From Gnetum montanum (Eukaryota; Streptophyta; Gnetopsida; Gnetales; Gnetaceae): a DNA stretch of 64,000 nt. The position numbers and the translations under genes were made by a program. This document shows positions 33,413-43,661 of the stretch, in pieces. The notes beneath the pieces were generated by a model. That model searched no databases, was not told the DNA's origin, and saw only the letters and a program-made list of their open reading frames with translations. Position 1 is the first letter of the stretch. Every line of letters starts with the position of its first letter. The DNA lies in assembly GCA_015680685.1 (NCBI GenBank), contig MNCI01004660.1, forward strand, positions 459,589 through 523,588, given 5' to 3'.

Positions 33413-36400
33413 GGACACTGAACCTTTTCTCCTGGTGGTTGAGCTAGTAGGGGTACTGACATGGTTTGGCCCCATTGAGGCCAATGAACCTACCCCAGAT
33501 TTGACTGTTGAAAACAATGGGGTCTGGTTCAGGGAAGGGGCATGTGAATTCCTAGCCTTCATGCTAGACAAGTTCAAAGTGGTTATCTAGTCAAACCTAA
33601 GTAAACTGGTGGCACAGAGCGTGCTTGAGGCCATGTTGCCGGGAGCCTCGGAGGATGTCACGGTCTTCATGGAAGACATAGACGAGGGGCTACTTGTAGC
33701 CTCGGATGGTTCTTCCAGCAGGCCCAGGCCTACACGCCCGTTAGTGCATGTGTGGGCTCAATTACCGCGAGGGAAGGACTATCTCAACAACACCCTATTT
33801 TTAGTCGCATGTGTACACACGCTATTCCAGAACCCTCCTAGCATAGTGTATCGGGTGGATAGGTAGAACTGTTTAAGCTTGTTGTTTCTTTTCATCATTT
33901 GGCATTTGCTTCTATTTTGACGTCTGTTCGTTTGTAAGCCTAAAGTTAACTTAGACGGAACATGCGTTGAGGATGATGGGCTTGCTCTATCTCGTACTAC
34001 TGTAGAGACCTTCATGGTGGGTCCCACCCTTCGTGGACCTGTATTAGCTCAAACCAAGGATGATATCATCCACTTCCACAAACGGTTCTCTAGAGCGTTC
34101 GCAATGTGCCAAGCTCATGGATGGTTGCATGAAGATTGGTTGCATAAAGGACCAATCTTTCCTCATGACTCTGACTTGGGTAGCACATCTAAGTTCACAA
34201 CTAAAGGTAAATGACAATATTTTCTAGATTTGTTAACGTGTTTGTTCAACTGCCAGGGGTTATACTAATATGATGATTTCGAATTATATCTATAGTTGAT
34301 GTCCCTCCCGACGGAGATCCTGTCACGACCGGACGAACTGAGACTACCCTGTCAATGAAGTTTGGGTAGGTCAGAAAGGCTCAAAAATGGTTACGAACCC
34401 ATGCCCCGCCATCCATCGTTTGTTGTTTAGATGATGCCGGCCTTATGGAGCTCTTTACGACCCCAAGCCCTGATGTGTCAATAGCAGAAATGATCGGGAT
34501 CGTGGATTCCTTCAACGAGTTTGTCTCTTACTACAGCACCCAGATTAAGGGTGTTAAGATAGTTTTCCATCTGTTGCCTGAATTCTTTTTGAACCTATTT
34601 GGTGTACTGGCGGATGGTATAAGTGTAGTTTTGGATAGGGCTCATAAAGAGCTCCATACAGTTCGTGAATTAGAGGACTGGTTGGGTGTTGTCAAGGGTT
34701 CCAAGGGATTCCCTATGTAGGGGAAGGAAAAGGTTGAGGAGGTGAATGAATTATATCCTCTATTTAGGGCACAGGTATTCCCTAAATCCCTTTCCTAGGT
34801 GTGGAGTCTTGGGGTTGAAGCTGTACATATTATGCGAACCATCCTAGAAAATGGCATGCGTTATAACTGGGCCCAATTTTTGTTGTTGGGCCTGCATAAA
34901 GAGATAGTGTGATTATGCTTGAATGTCGAGGCGCAGTCTCACTTTACTTTCTCCTTTTTTGCCAGTTATCTTCACCGCTTACCCGAGTTCCTGGTAGTTC
35001 GTGCGGACAACAAGTATGTTCTATGGGATTAAGGTCAATTATCCCACCCATGGATCAACCACTTATTTGAAATAGCCAAGTCCCAGGATGCACCTGAGGG
35101 AATTGATGAATTCGTATCTATCACGATAGGGGGATCATCTGGTACCTCAATCCACACACATGACAGTGTGGGGTTGGAACCAGACAATGTACCTTATACT
35201 ACGAAAAGAGCAGAACGGGTCATCAAAGAAACCATTGACAAGGCCAAGTCAAAGCTGACAAAGTGTGAACGTTCATCCAAGGAGGCCTCAAAGGTGGACG
35301 AGCTACGGGTTAAGTGTATACGGTTCAAGATGCCTATCCAAGGTAAGTAAACTTAGTACACTTGTTGCTTTATGGTTTTCGTTTTATTCTTAATTTTTAC
35401 TTTGACCACTTACATGTTACTGATGCCTTCAGACTTGATTCGAGAAGTGAGGAGGCAGAAATTAGAGATGATCATTGAAGAGGAGGAGGCTAACACGGAG
35501 CTAAATACTGAGGAGGAAGATGTGAACAAAGATCAAGGAGGAGGAATGGAAGAGCTGAGGGAAGACACCATAGANTCAAGGAGGAGGAATGGAAGAGCTG
35601 AGGGAAGACACCATAGAAATCGAGCTGGTGGATGACCAGAGTGGTGTCAATGAAATGTTCAGCAGCTTCCTTAAGGGAAAGATGGACTTAGGCGAACACC
35701 CAGAAGGGGACAAAGGACATGGTATGTTTTCTTTTATTTCATTATTGATGCTTTGTGAGCCATTGTCTCTATGGTGTCTTACTTTTTATTTTTATATCAC
35801 TTCTAGACGAAGGTAGTGAAACCAGAACGATGCGGTTGGACATGCCCATGAAAATGGTTCCTCCTGAAAGGACCGTGGAGGTTAGTCCATCTCGCACTCG
35901 TGGGCCATTTACTTGGACAGAGATGCCAAGTAAAATGGATTTTGTGGCTAGTATCTCTGAGGAGGTTGTTGAACAAATTCAAGAAGTGCACCCTGAGATA
36001 GGTATATATATTTCAAGGTGTTTGCAGCTTTAGAGTTTCACACCCTATTTTTGTCGCTTTAGCGTTTGTTCTTTTCATGTGCATAGGTGCCAAACTGAGG
36101 TAGGATCCTTCTGAGTAACATAGAGATTTTGCCCACATTATCCCCAGAAGTCGAGTAGGTGCCAAGGCTAGTTTATGAGAAAGTGATGGAAGGTCTCGTT
36201 CACAACGCCAAATCGCTATGGACCTGTAAGCGTTCTATCGAAGAGTTGGGGTTGCAGATTCAAACAAAGGAGAAAGAAGTTTCCAAGTTGTCAATTGAGC
36301 GTGATGATCTCAAGGCTCGGTATGAGTTTGCCTCTGCTAAACTAAGTGGTGATTGCTCTTGGTGGACTTTCGTGGTGACGTATACTAGATACTGGAACCT

Positions 36401-37051
36401 ACTCAGAGACTCAGAGACCTGCAGAGCGTAAGGCTCAAATAGACCTACTGAACCTCAAGTGTCAAGATTGGAAAGCTTTCACTTCCAAGGCACAAAAATG
36501 GGGTTAGGATGAAAAGAACCACAAACATCATTATAAGAAATTGTTGAAAGAAGTGTCCATTGAAAAGCACCAACTAGAAATGTTTGTGGAGGGTCTGGGT
36601 CTACGCTCTGCTTTTGATACCTTTGCTCAAAACACAACTGTTGAGATGGAGTCGCCTACAAGGGTGATTACAACTGCATCTAGGGAGGTTTCAGTAGGTG
36701 AATTCCCTTTAAAGCGTTCTATCTAGTAAGCCGTTGACAAGGGGAAGGCCTTGGCAGATGTCAACCTAGGTCTTGATGGGACTGACTGGACCAGTGTCTC
36801 AGAAGAGAAAATCCTTCGTCGGCTAGAATTTGACTTAGGGGGATCCCCTACGGTAAGCATTTTGTTATTATGAACTTCATTCATTGCCCATTATTTAAAA
36901 TTTTATCTTTCTCTTGGTCTTACATTGATCACATCTTTTTGCATTTTCATGATCAAGGTGGTGACGATGTCTACGAAGCTGGTCCCAATGAAGCGGGGGC
37001 CCATGATGCCAGCGAGTCTAAAGAGGATGACCCTCCCGTCCCAAATGTTTA
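33413..37051 (+). pseudogene. Spliced antisense gene inside element A, about 1000 residues, unrecognised
   Basis: I do not recognise the family. Inferred exons: 33413-33854, 33939-34206, 34296-35342, 35433-35721, 35807-36001, 36087-36852, 36958-37051. Introns are GT-AG and 84-105 bp; the four from 34207 to 36086 are all phase 1 and join open frames (donors ggtaaatg, ggtaagta, ggtatgtt, ggtatata; acceptors ctatag, cttcag, ttctag, gcatag). The first and last junctions are less certain. Splice signals fit only the + strand, opposite to gag and pol. The product has an N-terminal half with Trp- and His-containing blocks (HKRFSRAFAMCQAHGW, YNWAQFLLLGLHKEI), charged Lys/Glu helices at the end of exon 3 and in exon 6 (ERDDLKARYEFASAKL, likely coiled coil), and an acidic tail ending at the stop at 37049-37051. 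Several in-frame TAG codons and one frame change near 36110 show this copy is decaying. Confidence 0.72.
35533..35617. repeat. 42-bp exact duplication around a single N (assembly join)
   Basis: Bases 35533-35574 are repeated at 35576-35617, with the only ambiguous base of the window (N, 35575) between. The duplicated 43 nt shift the exon frame by one, and ignoring them restores it. This is most simply two overlapping contig ends abutted with an N, not biology. Confidence 0.9.
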
Positions 37052-37305
37052 GTTTTTGTTTGTTTTTTATTTTTTTGACTTAGATTTATATGGGAATTGT
37101 AAATTGAGATGAATGAAACCAGTTAACTCTTGTACTTGTACATCATTTCATATAAAAAAATTTTTTTGTTGATTTTGAGCTTAATTGCGAACATGACAGG
37201 GCAATGTAAAATGTTTTGGTTTTTTTTGTGGTTTAAGTGTAATGCACGAATGTAATTATAAGTTAGAGTATAATGATAAATGAAAGAGGAAAACAAATTA
37301 TAAGT
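37052..37305 (+). other. 3' flank of the antisense gene
   Basis: After the last stop, the + strand is T-rich with gttttttattttttt, then an aatgaaa/aataaa-poor stretch, catataaaaaaattttttt, and a run of T near 37220. It could hold a polyadenylation region, but no canonical AATAAA is placed with confidence. Confidence 0.35.
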
Positions 37306-37530
37306 GGATGATCTAGTTTAAGGTCATCTCGGGCCAGATTCATACTAGTTTAAGGCCATTTCGGGCCCCAGCGTAAGCAAGGAATGTTGCAAATGACACA
37401 GGTGGATTTCTCAACCATCTTTAATCGTGGCTAGTTTTATGTCATTGCAGACATGATAGTTTAACGTCATCCCGGACTAGTTGTAGTTTAACGTCATTTT
37501 AGACAGGTTGTAGTTTAACATCATTTTGGA
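37306..37530. repeat. AGTTTAAGGTCAT array between protease and the antisense gene
   Basis: Units such as tagtttaaggtcatctcgggcc, tagttttatgtcattgcagac and tagtttaacgtcatcccggac, about 30-40 bp each. It is the same repeat type as the pol-flanking arrays and lies directly after the gag-protease stop in the minus sense. Confidence 0.82.
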
Positions 37531-37542
37531 CCATTTCTTGTT

Positions 37543-40500
37543 TTATTGGTTTAGCAATTTTTTGATTTTTTGCATTTTAACGTTGGGAGTAGAGTTAGCA
37601 GGTATGATTCTATATTCAGCATCCCCTTCGCTAATCACATTGAAGGGTAATTCATCCCAAGGGACGTCTAATGGAATTTTTTCCGCGTTGGCGTTTTCTT
37701 GCACTTCAGCATGTATCACAATTTCTGTGTCAGTTGTGGTCTCTAAGTGAGGTTGCATATGTACAATGTCAGGCCCGGGTAGTTCTGTTTTAGGTGGATT
37801 TTCTTCTGTGTTTAACGGATTACCGCCTGTCGATTGTTTTTCATTTATGTCATGTTGTCTAGGCTCTTCGAGCTTAACCTCTGAGCCTTGGTCTATGTCT
37901 ATGTATGATGAGATGATGGGTGTAGTAGCCTCCCTGTGTATGATGATTTCACCACCTTCATAAGGTAGATGAATCTCTTGGTGTATAGGGGATGAGATTG
38001 CTTTCAGCTGGGCCAGCCAGGGCCTTCCCAATATTAGGTTGAATCCTGACATCTCATTGATTACTACGAAGTCGACGGATGTGGGGAATTGATCCCCTGC
38101 TATGAAGTCTAAGGTCACGGTGCCTTTAACTTTCACGCGTGACCCGCTGAATGATTTTAAGCATGTGGTGGCAGTTGGTCTAATTAGCTCTGTGAGCCCG
38201 AGTTGTTCGATGATGGGATATGGTACTATGTTTGTGGCAACTCCATCATCTACATGGACCCTATGTATTTTGAATTGGTTTATTCTTATTGTTATAAACA
38301 TAAGGGTTTTTGTTATCTCTCCTGTTTTCTCATCCAACTTGATGTTGTTATTGTGGAAACTTAGTGGCTTGGAAGTTGACCATTGAGGTGAGTACATTAC
38401 CGCATGAATCAAAGGTTCATTTGGAGGCAAGTCCTCTCTTAGTGGGATAGATGCTGACATGTGCACCAAAGCTTCACGATGTGTTTGGGATGTTAAAACT
38501 AGGTCATATAAGCTTAGTGAAGTATTCTTTTGCTTGAGCGCTTGTGTGACCTGCATTAGGACTGTTGCTAGGTCTTTACTGTTGGGCACATGTTTATCGA
38601 TAGTGACTTGGTTCATTAGGCCCAACAGCTTTATTTCGTGCATCGTTGGTTTATCATTTTTTTCTTGGAATTGTTGATTCAGGCGTATCATGTTTCTGGA
38701 TGATTCCCTCTCGTGGCCTGTGTTTGGTTTGTGGTTAGGTTGTGTCATGGGTATCGCATTTAATGGAGTAGGTTTAGGAGGTCCTAAGGCTAGCCATTGA
38801 CACTCCTTCTCCAGGCGTTCGCATGTAAGCCTATCTGCTAAGCGTTCTCGTGTGTGACATGGGGGCATGGTTGGTTTTGAGGCCTCAGGTTGCCTTAGGA
38901 TTCGTACTACATATGGAGTTGGGTGGGGTTGCGGTCGAACAGTCGCTGGTGGTTGGGTGCTAGACTGGCTAGGCACCTTGATGACATAGGGATTGGGTTT
39001 ACTTTGCATTTGCAAGGTGGAGGATTGGTAATCATTAGGACTTTTGGGTGTCCTAACGACATATGGGGTTGGTTTAGGCAGAGGTTGGGCCTCCGTTGTT
39101 GCGATTGCGGGTGGCACTCAGACTACATAAGGGGCACGCCGAGTAGGAGGGGTTGGTAGATTTGAGGTAGTAACGACGGGAGGTACGCGCAGCACGTATG
39201 ATTTTTTGTGGGTCAGAGCATCAAAAGATGCCATGGTAGGGGGTACTCGGACGATATATGGCTGATGCAGGGTGTATGATGGTTGAGGCATGGATGTTGA
39301 TGCAGTGGGAAGAATATGCACTACAAATGGTTTACTAGGCATTTGTTGTTCATAGTCAGAGTAGACGGTGTTAATGCTAGGTGTTTCAGGTTCATTATCT
39401 AGGTAGATTGTGTTAATAACATATGGCACCTCTTTGGTATTCAGAGGGTCTTTATACACACCCATAGCCTAGTTCTATGGTTGGACCGGGTTGGCCTCAT
39501 CAAAAGTGATTTGGCCCCCATCGATCATTCGTTGTATGTCTTATTTTAGGGTGAAATAGTAATCCGTGTCGTGCCCATTACATTGGTGATAGTCGTAGAA
39601 GCGATCCATTCTAAAACCTTTTGGTACTGGGGGCTCATCCGATGTTGCTAAGCTTGGGTTCTGAACTAGTTGATAGAACCGATCATGTCTCTGGATAGCA
39701 GTAGGGGATAACTGTTTATGTTTCATTAACCCAGCCTTCAGGAGTTGGTCAAATAGCTGGGATGGCTTCATAGGCAATGGTGTATATTGGGAGGGTTCTT
39801 TCCTCACAAAGTTTCTTGTATGGTTCAGTGTTGGGTTCTGCGATGAGGACGATTTCGGTGTAGTTGCAAGAGTAGGTTTAGTATAATTAGTAGGGGCCAC
39901 TAGTGGTTTGTTTTGTTGTGCCACATTTTCTTGTTGCATTTCCGCTATCGCCGCTATAGTTGTTTTAGCCTTTTCTTTATCTTTCTTACTATGTTGATTT
40001 TTGAACGCTAAATACGCAAGATCATGGCTATTTTGGGCTACCTCCTCTATATTTTTAATCTGTACAAAGGCTTGATTAAGGTTATGCGCATTGAGATAAT
40101 ATAACTTGGATTTGACAAAGTCATTAATAGCCCCGTTTAGAGTGGTGAGCAGATATGTCTATGGGATTGGCTCATGGAGCTCATTGAGAGCAGCACTCCA
40201 CCTTTGGATGAATTTTTGTACGGGTTCTAGAGGTGCTTGTTTGACCTGTATAAGACTGTAGAGTGTTGCTTCAGCTTTCAAGTTATACTTGAACCTGGTA
40301 ACGAATTGATGTAACAACTCCTCTAGAGAAAATATCGAGTTTCTTGGAAAGGCCTAATACCAATCAAGTGCTCTCCCTGCGAGAGACATAGGGAACACTC
40401 GAAAAATGGTGTGTGGCCATGCCTAAAGTAATGCGCATTCGAGTCTAAATGTTATAAGGTGGGCATTGGGGTCTGTCTCCCCATTATATTTAGTTAGCGT

Positions 40501-41766
40501 AGGCAATGATACACCTTTGGGTAAGGTTAGGGGCAGAATGGAAGAGCTGATGGGGTCATCGTGGTAAAATTCCACTACCTTCAACTCTTTGTTGGTGGCT
40601 GTTTTCAGGTGTTTAACCTCATCAGTTAGTTCCTGCATTAATTTTTTAGCATCAGCCCAGTCTTGGGCGCTAGGTGAGATAGCAGCTTGGGGATGTTATA
40701 CGATGTATATGTTAGATTGTTGAATAGTAGGTTGGAAGGCCGAAAGCTATGTAGTTGGTAGCTGTACGTGTGGAATATTTATAGTGGGTGGTATCATAGG
40801 CGGCACATTGTGGGCAAGGGGTTGCTGTTGTTGTGGTAGTGTTTGGGGAATGTTGACTGATGGAACTGTGTGAGGTGGCATGTTGTAGTGAGGGGATTGA
40901 TGTGGTTGAGTACCCATCGCTACCCATTGCCCAGTCATGTTTTGTGTAGGAATCCCCTGAACTTGTTGAGTTATAGCGGTAAAAGGGGCTCCGTGAGTTT
41001 GGACCCTGGGGATATAATGGGAAGACGTAGATGCGGGTATCACATGCGGCATCCTGATCACGCAAGGCGGGAAGGTTGCTCCTACATTATTTTGAGGGGG
41101 TTGCATTTGTAAGAACGGGGGTGCCATAGCCATGGGAGGAATTGCGAGGGGAAGTGTGTTGACTTGAACATCGGTTGGTGGAGGAATGGGGATGAGTGTG
41201 GCTCCGTCTTGTTGAGGCGCATATGCTTGCGTGATGTTCAGTGGCTGGAGGGACGAAGTTTCACCCATGAATGGATGAAACAATGGGTTTATATAAGTTT
41301 GTGGGCTAAGGGTATGATATGAGTCTTCATGCTTAGATTGAGCTGCGAACTCATCCTCCTCTTCTAGTTGAGGATTTACTACAGGTTGATCTAGAGATTG
41401 GCTCCTTTGTAGGAGGAGTTGTGTGATGAGCTCAGAGTAAGGCTCTGGAACAAGGATGATATCGTATGGGGAAGGAATGAACTCTTGCCCTCCTCTATAG
41501 AAAATTTCATATTACCTTTTAACTTCTATTTTAGCTCGGTCCACAGCTAGGCCGGCTTGTATTTTCATGCATATGAAGTTGTACTGGTCTTGAGTTATGG
41601 TGTTGGATGATGGGTTCCTCCCATGCAACCTAAGAGACCGATGGGGCCTCATTGTGGGTTGTGCCACGGGTTGTTGAACGGCCATGGTTTCTACAAGGTC
41701 TATGACCTGGGTGATTGTAGCGGTGGTGTTTTTGGTGTTCATGATGAGCAGTTGAGAATATGACAC
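37543..41766 (-). pseudogene. Element A gag-protease, 1408-codon frame with nonsense codons only
   Basis: All open blocks from 41766 to 37543 lie in one reading frame, interrupted by about ten stops, mostly TAG, and by no frameshift. In order: an N-terminal region (41766-41512); a Pro/Gln-rich region (41283-40747); the gag core (about 40640-40150) with PTLTKYNGETDPNAHL, a FPMSLAGRALDWY-like segment, and EELLHQFVTRFKYN, QAPLEPVQKFIQRW; a zinc-knuckle region near 39590 reading YDYHQCNGHDTDYY, where the usual cysteines are Tyr; tandem PYVVRVPP-like repeats (39400-38880); and an aspartic protease (residues about 285-370 of the last 524) with VDDGVATNI at 289-297 and NLILGRPWLAQ. One stop at 39118 falls inside a PYVV-VPP repeat where Arg is expected (CGA to TGA). 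It would encode particle proteins and the maturation protease. Confidence 0.9.
38880..39430 (-). repeat. Coding repeat: PYVVRVPP-type peptide, about eight copies
   Basis: Within gag, between the zinc-knuckle region and protease, the peptide P-(Y/F)-V-(V/I/L)-(R/K/H)-(V/T/I)-(P/L) recurs every 20-27 residues: PYVINTI, PFVVHIL, PYIVRVPP, SYVLRVPP, PYVV, PYVVRTPK, PYVIKVPS, PYVVRIL. The linkers are Pro/Ser/Thr/Gln-rich. At the DNA level this is a degenerate tandem repeat of about 60-80 bp. Confidence 0.85.
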
Positions 41767-41779
41767 AGTGAAGGGATAT

Positions 41780-42365
41780 GGAATTCGTGTACTTAGTGTA
41801 GCATAAACCTATGTTCGTGGCATACAACGTATAGACTGGGTCTCAGCATATAAGCTTCCACGACAACATATAGTGACAGCGTAGACAACATATAGGTATA
41901 CAACGTATAGTGTCAGCGTAAAGTATCTATGGTGTAAAGCGTAGTGTATACGCTAAGTAGCATATACAGTGTCAGCGTTCAACGTAAATAGGGTTACAGG
42001 GTACAGAGTGTAGCGTATATGGATGGCAGCGTAAACAAGTTTATAGTGTAGGATGTAGACAGAGTCAGCGTATAGCATAGATGGGATCTACGGTGTAGAG
42101 AGTGCAGCGTAAATTTAGTAGTTGCATGTATTTCAGCGGCGTAAACAGAGTTCTATGTGCAGTGTAGACAAGGTCTACAGCGTAAAGTGGGCAGCGTGTG
42201 TATTAGTAGCGTAAATAGAGTTGTGTGTGCAGCATAGACAAAGTCTGTAGTGTAAAGCATGCAGTGTATATTCGGCAGCGTAGACACTGGGAGGTTTGTA
42301 AAGAGGGTCAGCGTATACTCAACAGTGTAGATGCTGAGAGATCTGAGCACAGTAAGTTTAAGTCA
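41780..42365. repeat. AGCGTA-rich leader of element A between primer site and gag
   Basis: Dense imperfect repeats of cagcgta.a, tgtagcgtata and gcagtgtagacaa, 15-40 bp apart. It lies in the 5' untranslated leader of the element RNA and shares the GCGTA core with U3 and with the antisense-gene leader. Confidence 0.8.
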
Positions 42366-42370
42366 AAGGC

Positions 42371-42386
42371 CGTCCTTCTAGCACCA
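42371..42386 (-). other. Primer-binding site, tRNA-Asn type
   Basis: The + strand reads CGTCCTTCTAGCACCA, 5 bp inside the LTR. Plant tRNA-Asn ends in CCTCCTTCTAGCGCCA (from memory), so the site differs by a G-to-A transition and one inner base. tRNA-Asn priming has been described for some Tat-lineage elements. Confidence 0.72.
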
Positions 42387-42391
42387 ATTTC

Positions 42392-43656
42392 TATACCGTC
42401 TGAAATTGTTAGTCTCCGGTTGGAAGGAAACAGAGACTTGGAGATATCCAGACATGCACAGAAGACCCTACCTTCATCCAAGGGCAAGCTGGAATGAACG
42501 AAGGTAGAGTACCTTGAGTGGTTCGCACGCGGATCAGGCAAGGATTTCCCAAAATGTACACCGAGGTGCTATACGCTGGGTTATACATGAACGACATAAC
42601 AGACATAAAACAGAGCATAAATAGTGTAACTGATGTGAACGGAGCGTAAACGTAAAAGAGTGTAAATAGAATACATGCAAAAATTAATGCAAACTATAAC
42701 AGATTTTAGGAAGAAAATGTAATAATGGTATTTCAAAATGAGAGTTACAATGCACCGGTCTAACGCAGTTGTGGCTTTGACACAAGGCGGACGAAAAGCC
42801 CCAGTGGATGCAGGGATGACTGTGGGCTAGTTCACACTGTAGGCATAACGTAGAGGCTGTATGCTCAGCGTACAGGGCTGTCTAGCGTACAAGGTTCTTT
42901 GCTCTAGTTCTCAGCATCTCTGTTTTTCTCTCTGGTTTGTTTAAAATTTCTGACCTTAATCTAATGAAAAATTGGGGCTTTTATACAGGTTTTGATGTTA
43001 GACTCGGGTGGGGTGGCACGTGGTGCATTGACCGGGTGCAAAAGCATAAAATTTACAAGTGTACAACATGTTACATCTATTGGCCAGATACGCTGGGCGT
43101 ATACGCTGTATCTAGTGGGCGTAGACTCTACACGTATATGCTGGGCGTATACGCTAGATGTGCTGGGCATATATGCTGGGCGTATACGCTATGGATGCTG
43201 AGCATATACACCGAGCGTATACATTGGTGGCTACTGGGCATGTACCAAGTCTTGCTCTGTAGTGCTATTTCCATGTCATCTTCGGGGATTGCATGCCAGG
43301 CGTATACATCAGTCGTACAAGCTGATCATACTGGTGAGGCGTGTACGCTGGTCGTGTATGCTGGGCATATACGCTGTGAACATCGTGCGTATACACTGGG
43401 CGTATACGCTGAGAATGTCGGGCGTATATGCTGTGGATATGAACTTGAGCATACGCGCTAGGCGTATACGCTGAGAATGTAAACTTAGGTGTATACGCTA
43501 GGTGTATATGCTGAGAATGCATACTTACTGAAAATTAAGTATCTTGATCTCCGAAGTTGCCATGTTTGATACTAGATGTAGTCGTGGTCGTCTGTGGGTC
43601 GCAGGGACTTGCTTCTTGTTGGAAAAGTACTAAACTCAAAATTTTATGGTGTTTCA
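42392..43656 (-). mobile_element. 5' LTR of element A, 1265 bp
   Basis: It pairs with 25668-26818. On + it starts TATACCGTC (the partner has TGTACTGTC, so the terminal TG has become TA) and ends GTGTTTCA, followed by the GGTAT duplication. The TATA box is at 42978-42985. U3 (43085-43515) has a longer GCGTATACGC array than the partner. Confidence 0.95.
43085..43515. repeat. GCGTATACGC palindrome array in U3 of element A (5' LTR)
   Basis: More than a dozen copies of gcgtatacgctg/gggcgtata, denser than in the 3' LTR, which suggests expansion or contraction since insertion. Confidence 0.92.
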
Positions 43657-43661
43657 GGTAT
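43657..43661. repeat. Target-site duplication GGTAT of element A, right copy
   Basis: The perfect partner of 25663-25667. The B1 gag frame resumes directly after it. Confidence 0.95.

Noticed and set aside
35533-35617. Biological 42-bp tandem duplication in an exon
   Set aside because: The single N between two exact copies and the frame shift point to an assembly join.
37526-39159. Plus-strand frames opposite protease
   Set aside because: Shadows; unlike 33413-37051 they show no splice-linked series and the minus strand has clear protease motifs.
40870-41112. Plus-strand open frames across the gag region of element A
   Set aside because: Shadows of the minus-strand gag-protease frame.
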